64,000 nt of DNA. Origin: Actimicrobium sp. CCC2.4. Lineage in GTDB: Bacteria > Pseudomonadota > Gammaproteobacteria > Burkholderiales > Burkholderiaceae_D. The position numbers were made by a program, and so were the translations under genes. Each line of letters starts with the position of its first letter. Position 1 is the first letter of the stretch. Location of the stretch: contig NZ_CP133777.1 of NCBI RefSeq assembly GCF_034347385.1, positions 3,844,001-3,908,000 on the forward strand, read 5' to 3'. This document shows positions 20,186 through 29,232 of this stretch, piece by piece. The notes under the pieces are model-generated. The model worked only from the letters and a program-made list of their open reading frames with translations, was not told where the DNA came from and did no database searches.

Positions 20186-21418
20186 ATGCAAACCAATCTT
20201 GCCGATTTCATCAAGAACACCCCCGACGGCATCGAAGCCGATGCCATCCTGCGCGCCTGCGTGCACTGCGGTTTCTGTACTGCGACTTGCCCGACCTATC
20301 AATTGCTGGGTGACGAACTCGATGGCCCGCGCGGCCGCATCTACCTGATCAAGCAAGTCCTCGAAGGCGTCGCACCGACTACCAAAACCCAGCTGCATCT
20401 GGACCGCTGCCTGAGCTGTCGCAGTTGCGAAACCACCTGTCCGTCCGGTGTGCAATACGGTCGTCTGCTCGAAATCGGTCGCAAGGCGGTCGATGCCCAG
20501 GTGCCGCGTCCGCTGGCCCAGCTGCTGGTGCGCACCGCGCTCAAGGAAGCGCTGCCGCGCAAATGGCTATTCACGCCGGCCATGAAAACCGGCCAGCTGT
20601 TGCGTCCGTTCCTGCCGAAGTCGCTGCGTAACAAGGTGCCGGCGGCACGTCCGCGTGGCCTGATGCCGATGCGCGAACATGCACGCAAGATGCTGCTGCT
20701 CGACGGTTGCGTGCAGCCGTCGATGGCACCCAACATCAATGCCGCCACTGCCCGCGTGCTCGATGCGCTAGGCGTGCAGCTGGTGGTCGCACCCAAGGCG
20801 GGTTGCTGTGGCGCGATCCGCTTCCATCTGAATGACCAGGATGGCGGGCTCGATGACATGCGCGCCAATATCGATGCGTGGTGGCCACTGGTCGAAGCCG
20901 GTGCCGAAGCGATCGTGATGACCGCCTCCGGCTGCGGCAGCATGGTCAAGGACTACGGTCATCTGCTGCGCCACGACATGATGTATGCCGACAAGGCAGC
21001 ACGCATCTCGGCGCTGACACGTGACCTCAGTGAAATCATGCCGGCCTTCGAAGCGCAGCTGCAGGAAAAGCTGCGTGGAAAAATCACACAGCGCGTGGCT
21101 TACCATCCGCCGTGCACGCTGCAGCACGGGCAGCAGATTCGCGGCAAGGTCGAGAGTGTGTTGCGGGCGATTGGTGTCGATGTGCAGTTGTGCGGTGATA
21201 GTCATATCTGCTGCGGATCTGCGGGAACGTATTCGGTGACGCAGCCGGAACTGTCTTATCAGCTGCGTGATAACAAGCTCGAAAAATTGCACGCCACTAA
21301 ACCGCAGACGATAGTCTCGGCCAACATCGGTTGCCTGACGCATTTACAGTCGGGCACCGATACGCCGGTGCAGCACTGGATTGAATTGATTGACGGGGCG
21401 CTGACGACGGCGCATTGA
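20186..21418 (+). CDS. glcF: Glycolate oxidase iron-sulfur subunit GlcF
   Basis: 410 residues with two 4Fe-4S ferredoxin-type motifs (CVHCGFCTATCP near 29-40 and CLSCRSCETTCP near 79-90) followed by two CCG domains (GCCGAIRFH near 210 and CCGSAGTY near 345). It passes electrons from the GlcDE flavins to the quinone pool. It begins 3 bp after glcE and ends the operon; a hairpin repeat lies just downstream. Confidence 0.94.
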   Translation: MQTNLADFIKNTPDGIEADAILRACVHCGFCTATCPTYQLLGDELDGPRGRIYLIKQVLEGVAPTTKTQLHLDRCLSCRSCETTCPSGVQYGRLLEIGRKAVDAQVPRPLAQLLVRTALKEALPRKWLFTPAMKTGQLLRPFLPKSLRNKVPAARPRGLMPMREHARKMLLLDGCVQPSMAPNINAATARVLDALGVQLVVAPKAGCCGAIRFHLNDQDGGLDDMRANIDAWWPLVEAGAEAIVMTASGCGSMVKDYGHLLRHDMMYADKAARISALTRDLSEIMPAFEAQLQEKLRGKITQRVAYHPPCTLQHGQQIRGKVESVLRAIGVDVQLCGDSHICCGSAGTYSVTQPELSYQLRDNKLEKLHATKPQTIVSANIGCLTHLQSGTDTPVQHWIELIDGALTTAH

Positions 21419-21420
21419 AC

Positions 21421-21490
21421 TTGTCGAGGGCGCATTGTCCGTAGCGCCTGCGACAAGCTCCCTTCGACAGGCTCAGGGCAAACGGGAGTG
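21421..21490. repeat. Intergenic hairpin repeats downstream of glcF
   Basis: Two adjacent inverted repeats. The first (21421-21456) pairs TTGTCGAGGGCGC with GCGCCTGCGACAA with one bulge. The second starts with GCTCCC, contains the string TTCGACAGGCTCAGGGC and closes with GGGAG. The latter string is familiar from dispersed intergenic repeats in many proteobacterial genomes (recalled, not searched). It may act as a transcript 3'-end stabiliser for glcDEF; there is no U-tract, so it is not called a terminator. Confidence 0.5.
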
Positions 21491-21586
21491 AGGGCGCGCA
21501 ACTCCCCCGAACCAAATGCACTGCAGCCCCGCCCGCCACGCCTGCTAAAATCAGCACCCCGTCATCCCAACAATCCGAAACCCGCC

Positions 21587-21784
21587 ATGAGTGCTCCGAA
21601 ATCCCCTCCCGCCCCTGTCGAACTGGCCGCCAGCGATCTGCCGGCTTATTGTCCCAATGATGCAATGCCGTTCTGGTCATCTCACCCGCGCGTGTTCCTC
21701 GACATGCGCCACGGCGAAGCGAAGTGTCCGTACTGCGGTACGGTGTATCGCCTGAAAGCCGGCGAAACCGTTCACGCCCACTAA
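21587..21784 (+). CDS. Zinc-finger CHCC-domain protein
   Basis: 65 residues from ATG 21587; the longer frame upstream is intergenic. The ligands Cys22, His33, Cys47 and Cys50 form the CHCC pattern of the zf-CHCC family, related to the NDUFS6 subunit of complex I. Free-standing bacterial members are of unknown function and occur next to varied genes. A 16-bp gap separates it from the NTF2-like gene downstream, so a small operon 21587-23816 is likely. Confidence 0.87.
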   Translation: MSAPKSPPAPVELAASDLPAYCPNDAMPFWSSHPRVFLDMRHGEAKCPYCGTVYRLKAGETVHAH

Positions 21785-21800
21785 TTCCACGGAGCTTGCC

Positions 21801-22229
21801 ATGTCCAGCAAGAAGCAATTGTCCGGCAGTCCCGACGATACCGAAGCCGCGTTCTACGACGCCCTCGGGCGCGCCGACCTGGAAGCCCTGATGGCGCTGT
21901 GGGCCGACGATGAAGAAATCACCTGCATCCATCCAGGCGCACCGCGTCTGATCGGTCACGCGGCAATCCGCGCATCATGGCAAGCCGTGTTTGCGCATGG
22001 CGGCGTGCACATCCATCCGGTGCAATTGCACGTCATGCAGAACCTGATGGCGGCGACCCACAGCGTGCTCGAACAGATGCGCAGCGGCGACATCACGCAA
22101 GAGATGCATATCCTCGCTACCAATGTCTACATCAAGACGCCAATGGGCTGGCGCATCGCCGTGCACCATGCGTCGATCGCGCCGGGCAAGGCACCGGTGG
22201 TGGTCGTCGATTCGACGACGCTGCATTGA
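21801..22229 (+). CDS. NTF2-like (SnoaL/DUF4440-type) protein
   Basis: 142 residues with the cone-fold pattern of NTF2-like proteins: an N-terminal helix (EAAFYDALGRADLEALMALW), the DDEEITCIHPG strand, GHAAIRASW and a beta-sheet C-terminus (GWRIAVHHAS). Members bind small ligands or act as isomerases; no catalytic assignment is possible here. An AGGAGC-like site precedes the ATG. Its stop overlaps the proposed TTG start of the next gene. Confidence 0.87.
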   Translation: MSSKKQLSGSPDDTEAAFYDALGRADLEALMALWADDEEITCIHPGAPRLIGHAAIRASWQAVFAHGGVHIHPVQLHVMQNLMAATHSVLEQMRSGDITQEMHILATNVYIKTPMGWRIAVHHASIAPGKAPVVVVDSTTLH

Positions 22230-23224
22230 AGCGCTCCGGCCACGGCCAGCAGCCCCAGCCACCCTATCGCGCGCCACGCTGGCTGCCGGGCGGCCATCTG
22301 CAAACCATCTATCCGGCCAAGTGCATCGCCACACCGGCGACACCGCTGCGGCGTGAACGCTGGAGTGCACCCGATGGCGATTTCGTGGATATTGATTTTG
22401 TCGACGGTCGTGCCGGCTTGCCGTTTGTGGTGCTGTTCCACGGGCTGGAAGGCTCGTCCGGCAGTCATTACAGCCGCGCCCTGATGGCGCATCTGCACAG
22501 CCTGGGCTGGTCCGGTGCCGTGCCCCATTTCCGGGGCTGCTCGGGCGAGATGAACCTGGCACCGCGCTTTTATCATTCCGGCGATGCGACCGAAATCGAC
22601 TGGTTGCTGCGCCGTCTGAAAGTCACGCCGGCGGCGGCACAGGCCGGTGATTTTTTTGCGGTCGGGGTTTCACTCGGCGGCAATGCACTGCTGCGCTGGC
22701 TCGGCGAATCGCAGCACAGCGCCGGCATCGTCGATGCCGCTTGCGCGATCTCGGCACCGCTCGACCTGGCCGCCGGCGGCGCGGCCCTGTCGTCAGGTTT
22801 CAACCTGGTCTACACGCGCATGTTCCTGCAGACGCTGAAGCCCAAATGCCTGCAAAAGCTCGCGCAGTTCCCCGGCCTGTTCGACCGCGACAAGCTGCTG
22901 GCCGCGCGCGATCTGTATGCCTTCGACAATATCGTCACGGCGCCACTGCACGGCTATCGCGACACCAACGATTACTGGAACCGCGCCAGCGCGCGCCACG
23001 TCCTCGGCGACATCACGGTGCCGACGCTGGTGCTCAATGCCCGCAATGATCCGTTTTTACCGGGTCGGCATTTGCCCGCCAGGGCCGCAGCCGCCGTGAC
23101 GCTTGACTATCCGGATACCGGCGGCCACGTCGGTTTCGCCGACGGCGCGCCACCCGGCCGGCTCGACTGGCTGCCGCGCCGCATCGTTGATTTTCTTCAG
23201 CACAGGAGTAACTCACATGGATGA
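22226..23224 (+). CDS. Alpha/beta-fold hydrolase, YheT family
   Basis: 332 residues if translation begins at TTG 22226, which overlaps the preceding stop codon (ATTGA). An in-frame ATG at 21977 would place about 83 extra residues over the NTF2-like gene, and these do not resemble the family. Recognisable motifs are HLQTIYP near residue 25, the oxyanion strand VVLFHGLEGSSGSHYS, the RGCSGE segment and the nucleophile elbow GVSLGGN (Ser about 151). Late Asp (ARNDPF) and His (GGHVG) complete the triad. YheT-type hydrolases act on uncharacterised esters or lipids. Confidence 0.88.
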   Translation: MKRSGHGQQPQPPYRAPRWLPGGHLQTIYPAKCIATPATPLRRERWSAPDGDFVDIDFVDGRAGLPFVVLFHGLEGSSGSHYSRALMAHLHSLGWSGAVPHFRGCSGEMNLAPRFYHSGDATEIDWLLRRLKVTPAAAQAGDFFAVGVSLGGNALLRWLGESQHSAGIVDAACAISAPLDLAAGGAALSSGFNLVYTRMFLQTLKPKCLQKLAQFPGLFDRDKLLAARDLYAFDNIVTAPLHGYRDTNDYWNRASARHVLGDITVPTLVLNARNDPFLPGRHLPARAAAAVTLDYPDTGGHVGFADGAPPGRLDWLPRRIVDFLQHRSNSHG

Positions 23225-23816
23225 CATCGTGCGCAAGGCCATGGCCAAATGGCCGGAAGTGCCGCACTGCTATGGCTGGCTGGCGCTGGATGCGCGCGGC
23301 CACTGGCGCATGCGCGACGAAGCCGCGCAACAGCACAAGCAGCCCGGCGACCGGATCGCCCATGTCGCGCTGATGGGCTTCATCAACCGCAATTATCTGC
23401 ACGATGCAGAGGGCCGCTGGTATTTCCAGAACGGACCGCAACGGGTCTACGTGAACCTCGAAGCGACGCCGTACATTGCCCGCACCGATCCGCAACACGG
23501 CTTCGTGCTGCAGACCGGCACCGCACTGGAGCACATCCAGGCCGCGTGGCTGACCGGGCAGGGCCAGCTGATCCTGCAGGCGGGCGAGCAGGTCGCGCAG
23601 GTCGATGATCGCGATACCGCGCACTGGCTCGGACAATTGCAGATCAACGGTGTCAGCGTCGATGACGACGCGCTGCTGGACTGGCTGGCACAACCGGCAC
23701 AACCGGCGGCACTGATCCTGATTTACCGTGACCAGAAGATAGTCCTGGGCCGGCTCGATGCAGCGGCCTTGCCGGCGCATTTCGGCTTCGTCCGGTATCC
23801 GCAACCATCTGTCTAA
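23217..23816 (+). CDS. Conserved unknown protein (DUF2946-like annotation recalled, unverified)
   Basis: 199 residues from ATG 23217 behind a CAGGAG ribosome binding site, overlapping the hydrolase by 8 bp. No signal peptide or membrane segment; it is rich in Trp, His, Gln and charged residues, with CYGWLALDARGHWRMRDE near the N-terminus and a WYFQNGPQRVYVNLEATP core. I recall similar proteins beside this hydrolase in other Burkholderiales but cannot name a function. The overlap suggests coupled translation with the YheT-like hydrolase. Confidence 0.8.
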   Translation: MDDIVRKAMAKWPEVPHCYGWLALDARGHWRMRDEAAQQHKQPGDRIAHVALMGFINRNYLHDAEGRWYFQNGPQRVYVNLEATPYIARTDPQHGFVLQTGTALEHIQAAWLTGQGQLILQAGEQVAQVDDRDTAHWLGQLQINGVSVDDDALLDWLAQPAQPAALILIYRDQKIVLGRLDAAALPAHFGFVRYPQPSV

Positions 23817-23877
23817 GGTATTCTCGGCAGCTAGCGCGCGAGCTCACTCCATCTCCACAGCCACCACGGACTAACTC

Positions 23878-24705
23878 ATGACGACTGCCACCCGGACGCA
23901 ATGCATCCAGAACGTGCGGGACTTGCCGTCCCCGCCGCTGATCGTGATGGAATTACTCAATATCGTCGATCAGGACAACCTCGATATCGCGCTCCTGGCG
24001 GGCAAGGTTTCGCAAGACATGGCACTGACAGCCAAGACGCTGCGACTGGCCAACTCGGCGTATTTCGCCACCGCAGTCAAGGTCACCACGATTCATCAGG
24101 CCATCACGCTGCTGGGGTTCCAGAATGTCCGCACGCTCATTACCAAGGCGGCGCTGACCGGTTGCTTCCCCGAGCGCACCTGCAAGGGCTTCGATCACAC
24201 GGTGTTCTGGCGGCATTCATGTGACGCTTCCGTCGCCGCCGGTATCCTGGCACGCCACATCGGCATGCATCCCGACATCGCGATGACGGCCGCGCTGCTG
24301 CATGACATCGGCCGACTGGTGCTGGTGAGCTGCTTCCCTGACGAGTACGCCCGCGTGCTGGCCAGGTATCACGAACACGGCGGTGCCTTGATCGAGGCAG
24401 AGCGCGACATCCTCGACATCGATCACGCCGAAGCCGGCGAACTGCTGGCGATCAGCTGGAATTTTTCGGACACGATGCGCCTGGCGATTGCCGGCCACCA
24501 CGAACCGGACCGTCACGGCGTCGGCTTTCTGGCTGCGCTGGTCCACATCGCCAACGCCATCGTGCACCAGCTGGCATCGTCCGACGAAGGTCACGAACTG
24601 GCTCCGTCGGTCGCGCGCACCGCCTGGCAGGCATTGAACCTGAACGACGAGACGTATGCCCGTATCTGCGGGGAGACACAGCGCGCCATCGCCCGGCAGC
24701 GCTGA
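23878..24705 (+). CDS. HDOD domain-containing signalling protein
   Basis: 275 residues. The HDOD domain (about 15-215) opens with LPSPPLIVMELLNIVD and contains AKTLRLANSAYF and the HD-like ALLHDIGRLVL around residue 145. HDOD proteins lack full HD phosphohydrolase activity as a rule and act in signalling, often linked to c-di-GMP, chemotaxis or stress. This one is stand-alone with no EAL, GGDEF or receiver domain. The partner is unknown. Confidence 0.88.
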   Translation: MTTATRTQCIQNVRDLPSPPLIVMELLNIVDQDNLDIALLAGKVSQDMALTAKTLRLANSAYFATAVKVTTIHQAITLLGFQNVRTLITKAALTGCFPERTCKGFDHTVFWRHSCDASVAAGILARHIGMHPDIAMTAALLHDIGRLVLVSCFPDEYARVLARYHEHGGALIEAERDILDIDHAEAGELLAISWNFSDTMRLAIAGHHEPDRHGVGFLAALVHIANAIVHQLASSDEGHELAPSVARTAWQALNLNDETYARICGETQRAIARQR

Positions 24706-24821
24706 GTGCGACGGCGATCCGGCACGGGGTTGGTGATAAACTACAAGGCCATTTGCGGTGCCTTGCGCATTAACCGGCCCCGCTCCTGAATCATCCCGAC
24801 AGTCCTTCCTGCGGAGCCACC

Positions 24822-25166
24822 ATGCGTTTATCTCGCCCCCTGATCTTGCTAGCCCTGACCCTGACGACGCTGTCGGCACTGGCTTTCGACCGGCCGTTCC
24901 CGGCCGGTGCCAATCGTGCCAGCCTCGTCATCACCGACTATCCGCAAGTGCAGGTGGACGGCAAAGCGGCGCGGCTCTCGCAAGGCGCACGGATCTGGAG
25001 TACCGATAACCTGACGGTGATTCCGAACACGCTGGGCCACAGCGCGCACATCGTCAACTACACCACCGACCTCGACGGCGCGATCAACCGGGTCTGGCTG
25101 CTCAGCGCCGCTGAAGCCGCCGTCCGGCTTCCCGCCAAACCTACCACTTCAAGCCAGAATCAATAA
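24822..25166 (+). CDS. Secreted conserved hypothetical protein
   Basis: 114 residues with a Sec signal peptide (hydrophobic 5-20, cleavage after SALA, near residue 21). The mature part is short and beta-rich ([30 protein letters not shown]) and ends in a polar tail. I do not recognise a family. Its TAA stop overlaps the miaB ATG by one base (TAATG), so it is probably co-translated with miaB, although nothing in its sequence points to tRNA modification. Confidence 0.78.
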   Translation: MRLSRPLILLALTLTTLSALAFDRPFPAGANRASLVITDYPQVQVDGKAARLSQGARIWSTDNLTVIPNTLGHSAHIVNYTTDLDGAINRVWLLSAAEAAVRLPAKPTTSSQNQ

Positions 25167-26536
25167 TGCAGAAAAAAGTATTCATCAAAACCTTCGGCTG
25201 CCAGATGAACGAGTACGACTCGGACAAGATGGCCGATGTGCTCAACGCTACCCACGGCATGGTCAAGACCGACACCCCGGAAGATGCCGACGTGATCCTC
25301 CTCAACACCTGTTCGGTGCGCGAAAAAGCCCAGGAAAAAGTCTTCTCCGACCTCGGCCGCATCCGTGAACTGAAGCTACTCAAGCCCGACCTGGTGATCG
25401 GTGTCGGCGGCTGCGTCGCCTCGCAGGAAGGCGCGGCCATCATCAAGCGCGCGCCGTATGTCGACGTCGTGTTCGGTCCGCAAACGCTGCACCGCCTGCC
25501 CGCGCTGATCGATCAGCGCCGCGCGTCCGGCAAGGCGCAGGTCGACATCAGCTTCCCTGAAATCGAAAAATTCGATCACCTGCCACCGGCGCGGGTCGAT
25601 GGCGTCACCGCCTTTGTCTCGATCATGGAAGGCTGCAGCAAATACTGCAGCTATTGCGTGGTGCCGTACACCCGCGGTGAAGAAGTCTCGCGCCGTTTCG
25701 ATGACGTGCTGGCCGAAGTGGCCGGACTGGCCGCGCAAGGCGTCAAGGAAATCACGCTGCTGGGCCAGAACGTCAATGCTTTTCGCGGCGTGATGGCCGA
25801 TGGCGAGATCGCTGACTTTGCGCTGCTGATCGAATTCATTGCCGAAATCGACGGCATCGAACGCATCCGTTTTGTCACCAGCCATCCCAAAGAATTCAGC
25901 CAGCGCCTCATCGATGCGTATGCCAAGGTGCCGAAGCTGGTCGATCATCTGTACCTGCCGGCGCAGCACGGTTCGGACCGCGTGCTGATGGCCATGAAGC
26001 GCGGCTACACCGCGCTCGAATACAAGTCCATCATCCGGCGCCTGCGCGCGGTGCGGCCGAACATCGCGATCTCGTCAGACTTCATCGTCGGCTTCCCCGG
26101 CGAGACCGATGCCGACTTCGAGGCGATGATGAAACTGATCGATGACATCGGCTACGACAATAGCTTCAGCTTCATCTTCAGCCCGCGTCCCGGCACACCG
26201 GCGGCCACACTCGAGGACGACACGCCGCATGCGGTCAAGCTGGCCCGGTTGCAGCGCCTGCAAGCCGTCATCGATGCCAACACGCGGCGCTACAGCGACG
26301 CGATGGTCGGCCAGGTCGTGCGCGTGCTGGTCGAAGGCCCGTCGAAAAAAGACGCCGGCGATTTCCAGGGTCGCGCCGAGAACAACCGCGTCGTCAACTT
26401 TGCCGCCGGACCGGACGGTGCCAGCCTGGTCGGCCAGTTGCTCGACCTGACCATCACACACAGCTTCGGCTATTCGGTACGCGGTGAAATGCCCGCTGCG
26501 CCTTCACTTCAGACACCTCAACAAAGAACCGCTTGA
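25166..26536 (+). CDS. miaB: tRNA-2-methylthio-N6-dimethylallyladenosine synthase MiaB
   Basis: 456-residue radical SAM methylthiotransferase. The N-terminal UPF0004 domain has three cluster cysteines ([28 protein letters not shown]). The radical SAM motif [17 protein letters not shown] is near residue 155, and a TRAM domain closes the protein (about 380-445). It converts i6A37 to ms2i6A37 in tRNAs reading UNN codons. It overlaps the next gene, phoH, by 4 bp. Confidence 0.96.
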   Translation: MQKKVFIKTFGCQMNEYDSDKMADVLNATHGMVKTDTPEDADVILLNTCSVREKAQEKVFSDLGRIRELKLLKPDLVIGVGGCVASQEGAAIIKRAPYVDVVFGPQTLHRLPALIDQRRASGKAQVDISFPEIEKFDHLPPARVDGVTAFVSIMEGCSKYCSYCVVPYTRGEEVSRRFDDVLAEVAGLAAQGVKEITLLGQNVNAFRGVMADGEIADFALLIEFIAEIDGIERIRFVTSHPKEFSQRLIDAYAKVPKLVDHLYLPAQHGSDRVLMAMKRGYTALEYKSIIRRLRAVRPNIAISSDFIVGFPGETDADFEAMMKLIDDIGYDNSFSFIFSPRPGTPAATLEDDTPHAVKLARLQRLQAVIDANTRRYSDAMVGQVVRVLVEGPSKKDAGDFQGRAENNRVVNFAAGPDGASLVGQLLDLTITHSFGYSVRGEMPAAPSLQTPQQRTA

Positions 26537-27615
26537 AAACTCGCTCCCCCGCCGAACCGCTGTACTTCATTCCCGAGCCGCTCGACAACAAGCGGCTGGC
26601 CCACTTGTGCGGACCGATGGATGAAAACCTGCGCCAGATTTCTGCCGCGCTTGACGTCACCATCTTCCGCCGTGGCGAACGCTTCATCGTCGGTGGCCAC
26701 AATGCCGAACGCGCAACCTCCCTGCTGGCGCAGTTCTATGCGATTGCCGACAAGGTGGTCTCGATCGAAGAAGTCCAGCTGGCCCTGGTTGAACAGCGCG
26801 CCGGCATGGCCTATGCCGAAGTCCCGGCCGCGAGCCTGAAACCGCTGCGTGGCGCGGCCAAAAAGAAAGCGCTGGAACTGATCGAGGCTGAGGCCGACAC
26901 GCCAGCGCCGGAAGGCCCGACACTCAAGACCCGTCGCATGGACCTGCGCGGCCGCACGCCGAACCAGCTGGCCTACCTGAAAGCCATCCTCGACCATGAC
27001 GTCACTTTCGGCGTCGGCCCGGCCGGTACCGGCAAGACCTACCTCGCGGTAGCGTGCGCGGTCGATGCGCTCGAACGCGATGTCGTCAAGCGCATCGTGC
27101 TGACCCGCCCGGCAGTCGAAGCCGGCGAACGGCTGGGCTTTCTGCCCGGCGATCTGGCCCAGAAAGTCGACCCGTATTTGCGCCCGCTATACGACGCGCT
27201 GTACGACTTGCTCGGTCACGACCGCACGCAAAAAATGTTCGAGAAACAAGCCATCGAAATCGCGCCGCTGGCTTACATGCGCGGCCGCACGCTGAACCAT
27301 GCATTCGTGATCCTCGATGAAGCGCAGAACACCACGCCGGAACAGATGAAGATGTTCCTCACCCGGATCGGCTTCGGCAGCAAGGCTGTGGTGACCGGCG
27401 ACATCACGCAGATCGATTTGCAGCGCACGCAAAAGAGCGGACTGGTCGATGCAATCGACGTGCTCGACAACGTCCGCGGCATCGCCTTCACGCGCTTCAA
27501 CAGCGCCGACGTGGTCCGTCATCCGCTGGTGGCGCGCATCGTCGATGCGTACGCAGCAGCCAGCGCGCCGGCCCCGGTCAAACAAGCAGCGAGCCGCCGT
27601 GTCGCAAAAAAATAA
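26533..27615 (+). CDS. ybeZ: PhoH-family ATPase (YbeZ)
   Basis: 360 residues starting with a TTG codon that overlaps the miaB stop (TTGA). The N-terminal KH-like segment (about 20-95) is followed by the P-loop [13 protein letters not shown] near 160 and Walker [10 protein letters not shown] near 255. PhoH/YbeZ ATPases act with YbeY in RNA maturation. The order miaB-ybeZ-ybeY is conserved and the genes overlap end to end, which supports a single transcript. Confidence 0.93.
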   Translation: MKTRSPAEPLYFIPEPLDNKRLAHLCGPMDENLRQISAALDVTIFRRGERFIVGGHNAERATSLLAQFYAIADKVVSIEEVQLALVEQRAGMAYAEVPAASLKPLRGAAKKKALELIEAEADTPAPEGPTLKTRRMDLRGRTPNQLAYLKAILDHDVTFGVGPAGTGKTYLAVACAVDALERDVVKRIVLTRPAVEAGERLGFLPGDLAQKVDPYLRPLYDALYDLLGHDRTQKMFEKQAIEIAPLAYMRGRTLNHAFVILDEAQNTTPEQMKMFLTRIGFGSKAVVTGDITQIDLQRTQKSGLVDAIDVLDNVRGIAFTRFNSADVVRHPLVARIVDAYAAASAPAPVKQAASRRVAKK

Positions 27616-28063
27616 ACTCTCGTTATCGGTCCAGTATCCGGACCCGCGCCTGGCCACCGTCGTGACCCGCCCGCTGGTGCGGCGCTGGGTCCGGGCAGCG
27701 CTATTCGCGCCGGCAGAACTGACCGTGCGCTTCGTCGACAGCGACGAAGGCCGCACGCTCAACCGCGATTACCGCAGCAAGGATTACGCGACCAACGTAC
27801 TGACTTTTGCCTATAACGATGGCGAAGAAGATCCCGATGACGACATCACCCGCGCCGACCTGATCCTGTGCACCGACGTGCTGCAGGCCGAAGCACTCGC
27901 GCAAGGCAAACCACTGCTCGCGCATGCTGCGCATCTGGTGGTGCACGGCGTGATGCACGCGCAGGGCTACGACCACGAAAACGAGCTCGAGGCCGATGAG
28001 ATGGAAGCGCTGGAGATCGAGGTGCTGGCGAAGCTGGGGTTTGGGAATCCGTATCTGGAATAG
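27599..28063 (+). CDS. ybeY: Endoribonuclease YbeY (rRNA maturation)
   Basis: 154 residues from GTG 27599, overlapping phoH by 17 bp; an ATG frame from 27449 lies inside phoH and lacks family similarity. The zinc-binding triple-histidine motif [11 protein letters not shown] lies near residues 118-128. YbeY is a single-strand endoribonuclease involved in 16S 3'-end maturation and ribosome quality control. The genes that usually follow (ybeX/corC, lnt) are absent here. Confidence 0.93.
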   Translation: MSQKNKLSLSVQYPDPRLATVVTRPLVRRWVRAALFAPAELTVRFVDSDEGRTLNRDYRSKDYATNVLTFAYNDGEEDPDDDITRADLILCTDVLQAEALAQGKPLLAHAAHLVVHGVMHAQGYDHENELEADEMEALEIEVLAKLGFGNPYLE

Positions 28064-28119
28064 CGTGGCGCGGGATCATAGGCTCGGGAGTGTAATGAAT
28101 CGCCGGACGCGTCGTAGCC

Positions 28120-28150
28120 GTTGAAGTTGATTTTGAAGTTGAAGTTGAAG
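28120..28150. repeat. Hexanucleotide repeat, GTTGAA-type
   Basis: Five six-base units (GTTGAA, GTTGAT, TTTGAA, GTTGAA, GTTGAA) in the intergenic space after ybeY. No ORF or RNA explains it. Confidence 0.75.
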
Positions 28151-28162
28151 AGGCTTTTGAAG

Positions 28163-28344
28163 ATCGTAGGGTGCAATAACCGAAGGGCATTGCACCGAAT
28201 GGACCGCCTGCGGTTCATGAAATTGAAAGCACTCCGTCATGACCTAGCCGGGGGCCCGGCTTGGTCGTAGCGGAGCACAGACAGTTTCATCAACCGCTAG
28301 TGGTGCACCCGGTGCAATGCCCTCCGGTTATTGCACCCTACGAT
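28163..28344. repeat. REP doublet (REPIN-like) palindromic element
   Basis: Two 35-bp arms (28163-28197 and 28310-28344) are reverse complements with 34 of 35 matches. Each arm itself contains the inverted octamer GGTGCAAT/ATTGCACC. The 112-bp spacer holds a second inverted pair (GCGGTTCATGAAA against TTTCATCAACCGC) and a GC palindrome GCCGGG/CCCGGC, so the whole element folds back on itself. This matches the layout of REP doublets mobilised by RAYT transposases. No RAYT gene is in the window. It may also end transcripts of the convergent ybeY and iclR-like genes. Confidence 0.8.
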
Positions 28345-28347
28345 TTT

Positions 28348-28389
28348 GTTGCGGTTGCGGTTGCGGTTGCGGTTGCGGTGGCGGTGGCG
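28348..28389. repeat. Hexanucleotide repeat, GTTGCG x5 plus GTGGCG x2
   Basis: Seven tandem six-base units immediately beside the right arm of the REP doublet. Mirrors the degenerate hexamer repeat left of the element. Confidence 0.85.
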
Positions 28390-28440
28390 CTTGCTTCAGA
28401 AAACCAGAGAGTCATTGAACCAACAGCGGTTCCGCATCCA

Positions 28441-29232
28441 TCACGCCGCCATCGCCCGCCGCAACTGCTCAACCAGATCAATGAGCCGCGGCCGCACTTC
28501 CCGCACCAGAAAATCCGCCGACAACGAAAACGCCGGACCACCGCAATTGATGCTCACCGGCGTACTGCCATCGGGCGGACGGAACGCAATCGCAATCGCA
28601 TTGACGCCCGCTTGCCAGTCACCAATCGACGTGCAACAACCGAACTCGCTGTACTCGTCGAGCGCGCGTTGCACGCCTTCCTGCAAGGCCGGCCAGCCAG
28701 CCTCGTCGAGTTCGCGCGCCCGCGCCAGCAGCTCGTTGCGTTCGCCCTGCGGCGCCACGGCCAGATAAGCGCGACCCATCGCGGTACTGGCCAGAGGAAT
28801 GCGCGAGCCGACATCCAGGCTCAGTGTCAGCGCCGCCTGGCTGCGGCAATTTTCGATGTAAATCATGCTGAGCCGGTCGCGCATGCCGAGCGACACCATC
28901 GCATGCGAAAAGTCTGCCAGCTGCTGCATCGCCGGCCGCGCCAGCTGGCGCACATCGAGCCGGCTCAGCATCGCGCTGCCGAGCGACAGCGTGGCAGTAC
29001 CCAGCCGGTACTTGCCCGCACTTTCGTCGAATTGCAGATAACCCAGTTTGGTCAGCGTGTAGGTCAGGCGCGAGACAGTCGACTTTGGCAGCTTGCTGCG
29101 CTCGGCCAGTTCCTGATTGCCCAGCATCTTGTCGCCGGAGCGGAAGCACGCCAGCAAATCCAGTCCGCGCGCCAGGGCGGTCACGAAGTGACGGTCTTCC
29201 TTGACCACGGCCGGCTTGACGATCTTATGCAT
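28441..29232 (-). CDS. IclR-family transcriptional regulator
   Basis: 263 residues from ATG 29232; the upstream frame overlaps the ligase out of frame. The N-terminal winged helix-turn-helix (about 12-75) has ALARGLDLLACFRSGDKML and SKLPKSTVSRLTYTLTKLGYL. The IclR effector domain follows, with GSRIPLASTAMGRAYLA and the late CCTSIGDWQAGVNAIA containing the usual conserved cysteine. It overlaps the CoA-ligase gene by 8 bp on the same strand, so it is co-transcribed with, and probably autoregulated through, the promoter at 30731-30759. Two palindromes in the divergent promoter region are its likely operators. Confidence 0.92.
   Translation of the reverse strand: MHKIVKPAVVKEDRHFVTALARGLDLLACFRSGDKMLGNQELAERSKLPKSTVSRLTYTLTKLGYLQFDESAGKYRLGTATLSLGSAMLSRLDVRQLARPAMQQLADFSHAMVSLGMRDRLSMIYIENCRSQAALTLSLDVGSRIPLASTAMGRAYLAVAPQGERNELLARARELDEAGWPALQEGVQRALDEYSEFGCCTSIGDWQAGVNAIAIAFRPPDGSTPVSINCGGPAFSLSADFLVREVRPRLIDLVEQLRRAMAA

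Noticed and set aside
28348-28389. Regular repeats suggesting a CRISPR array.
   Set aside because: Units are six bases with no spacers; this is a tandem microsatellite.
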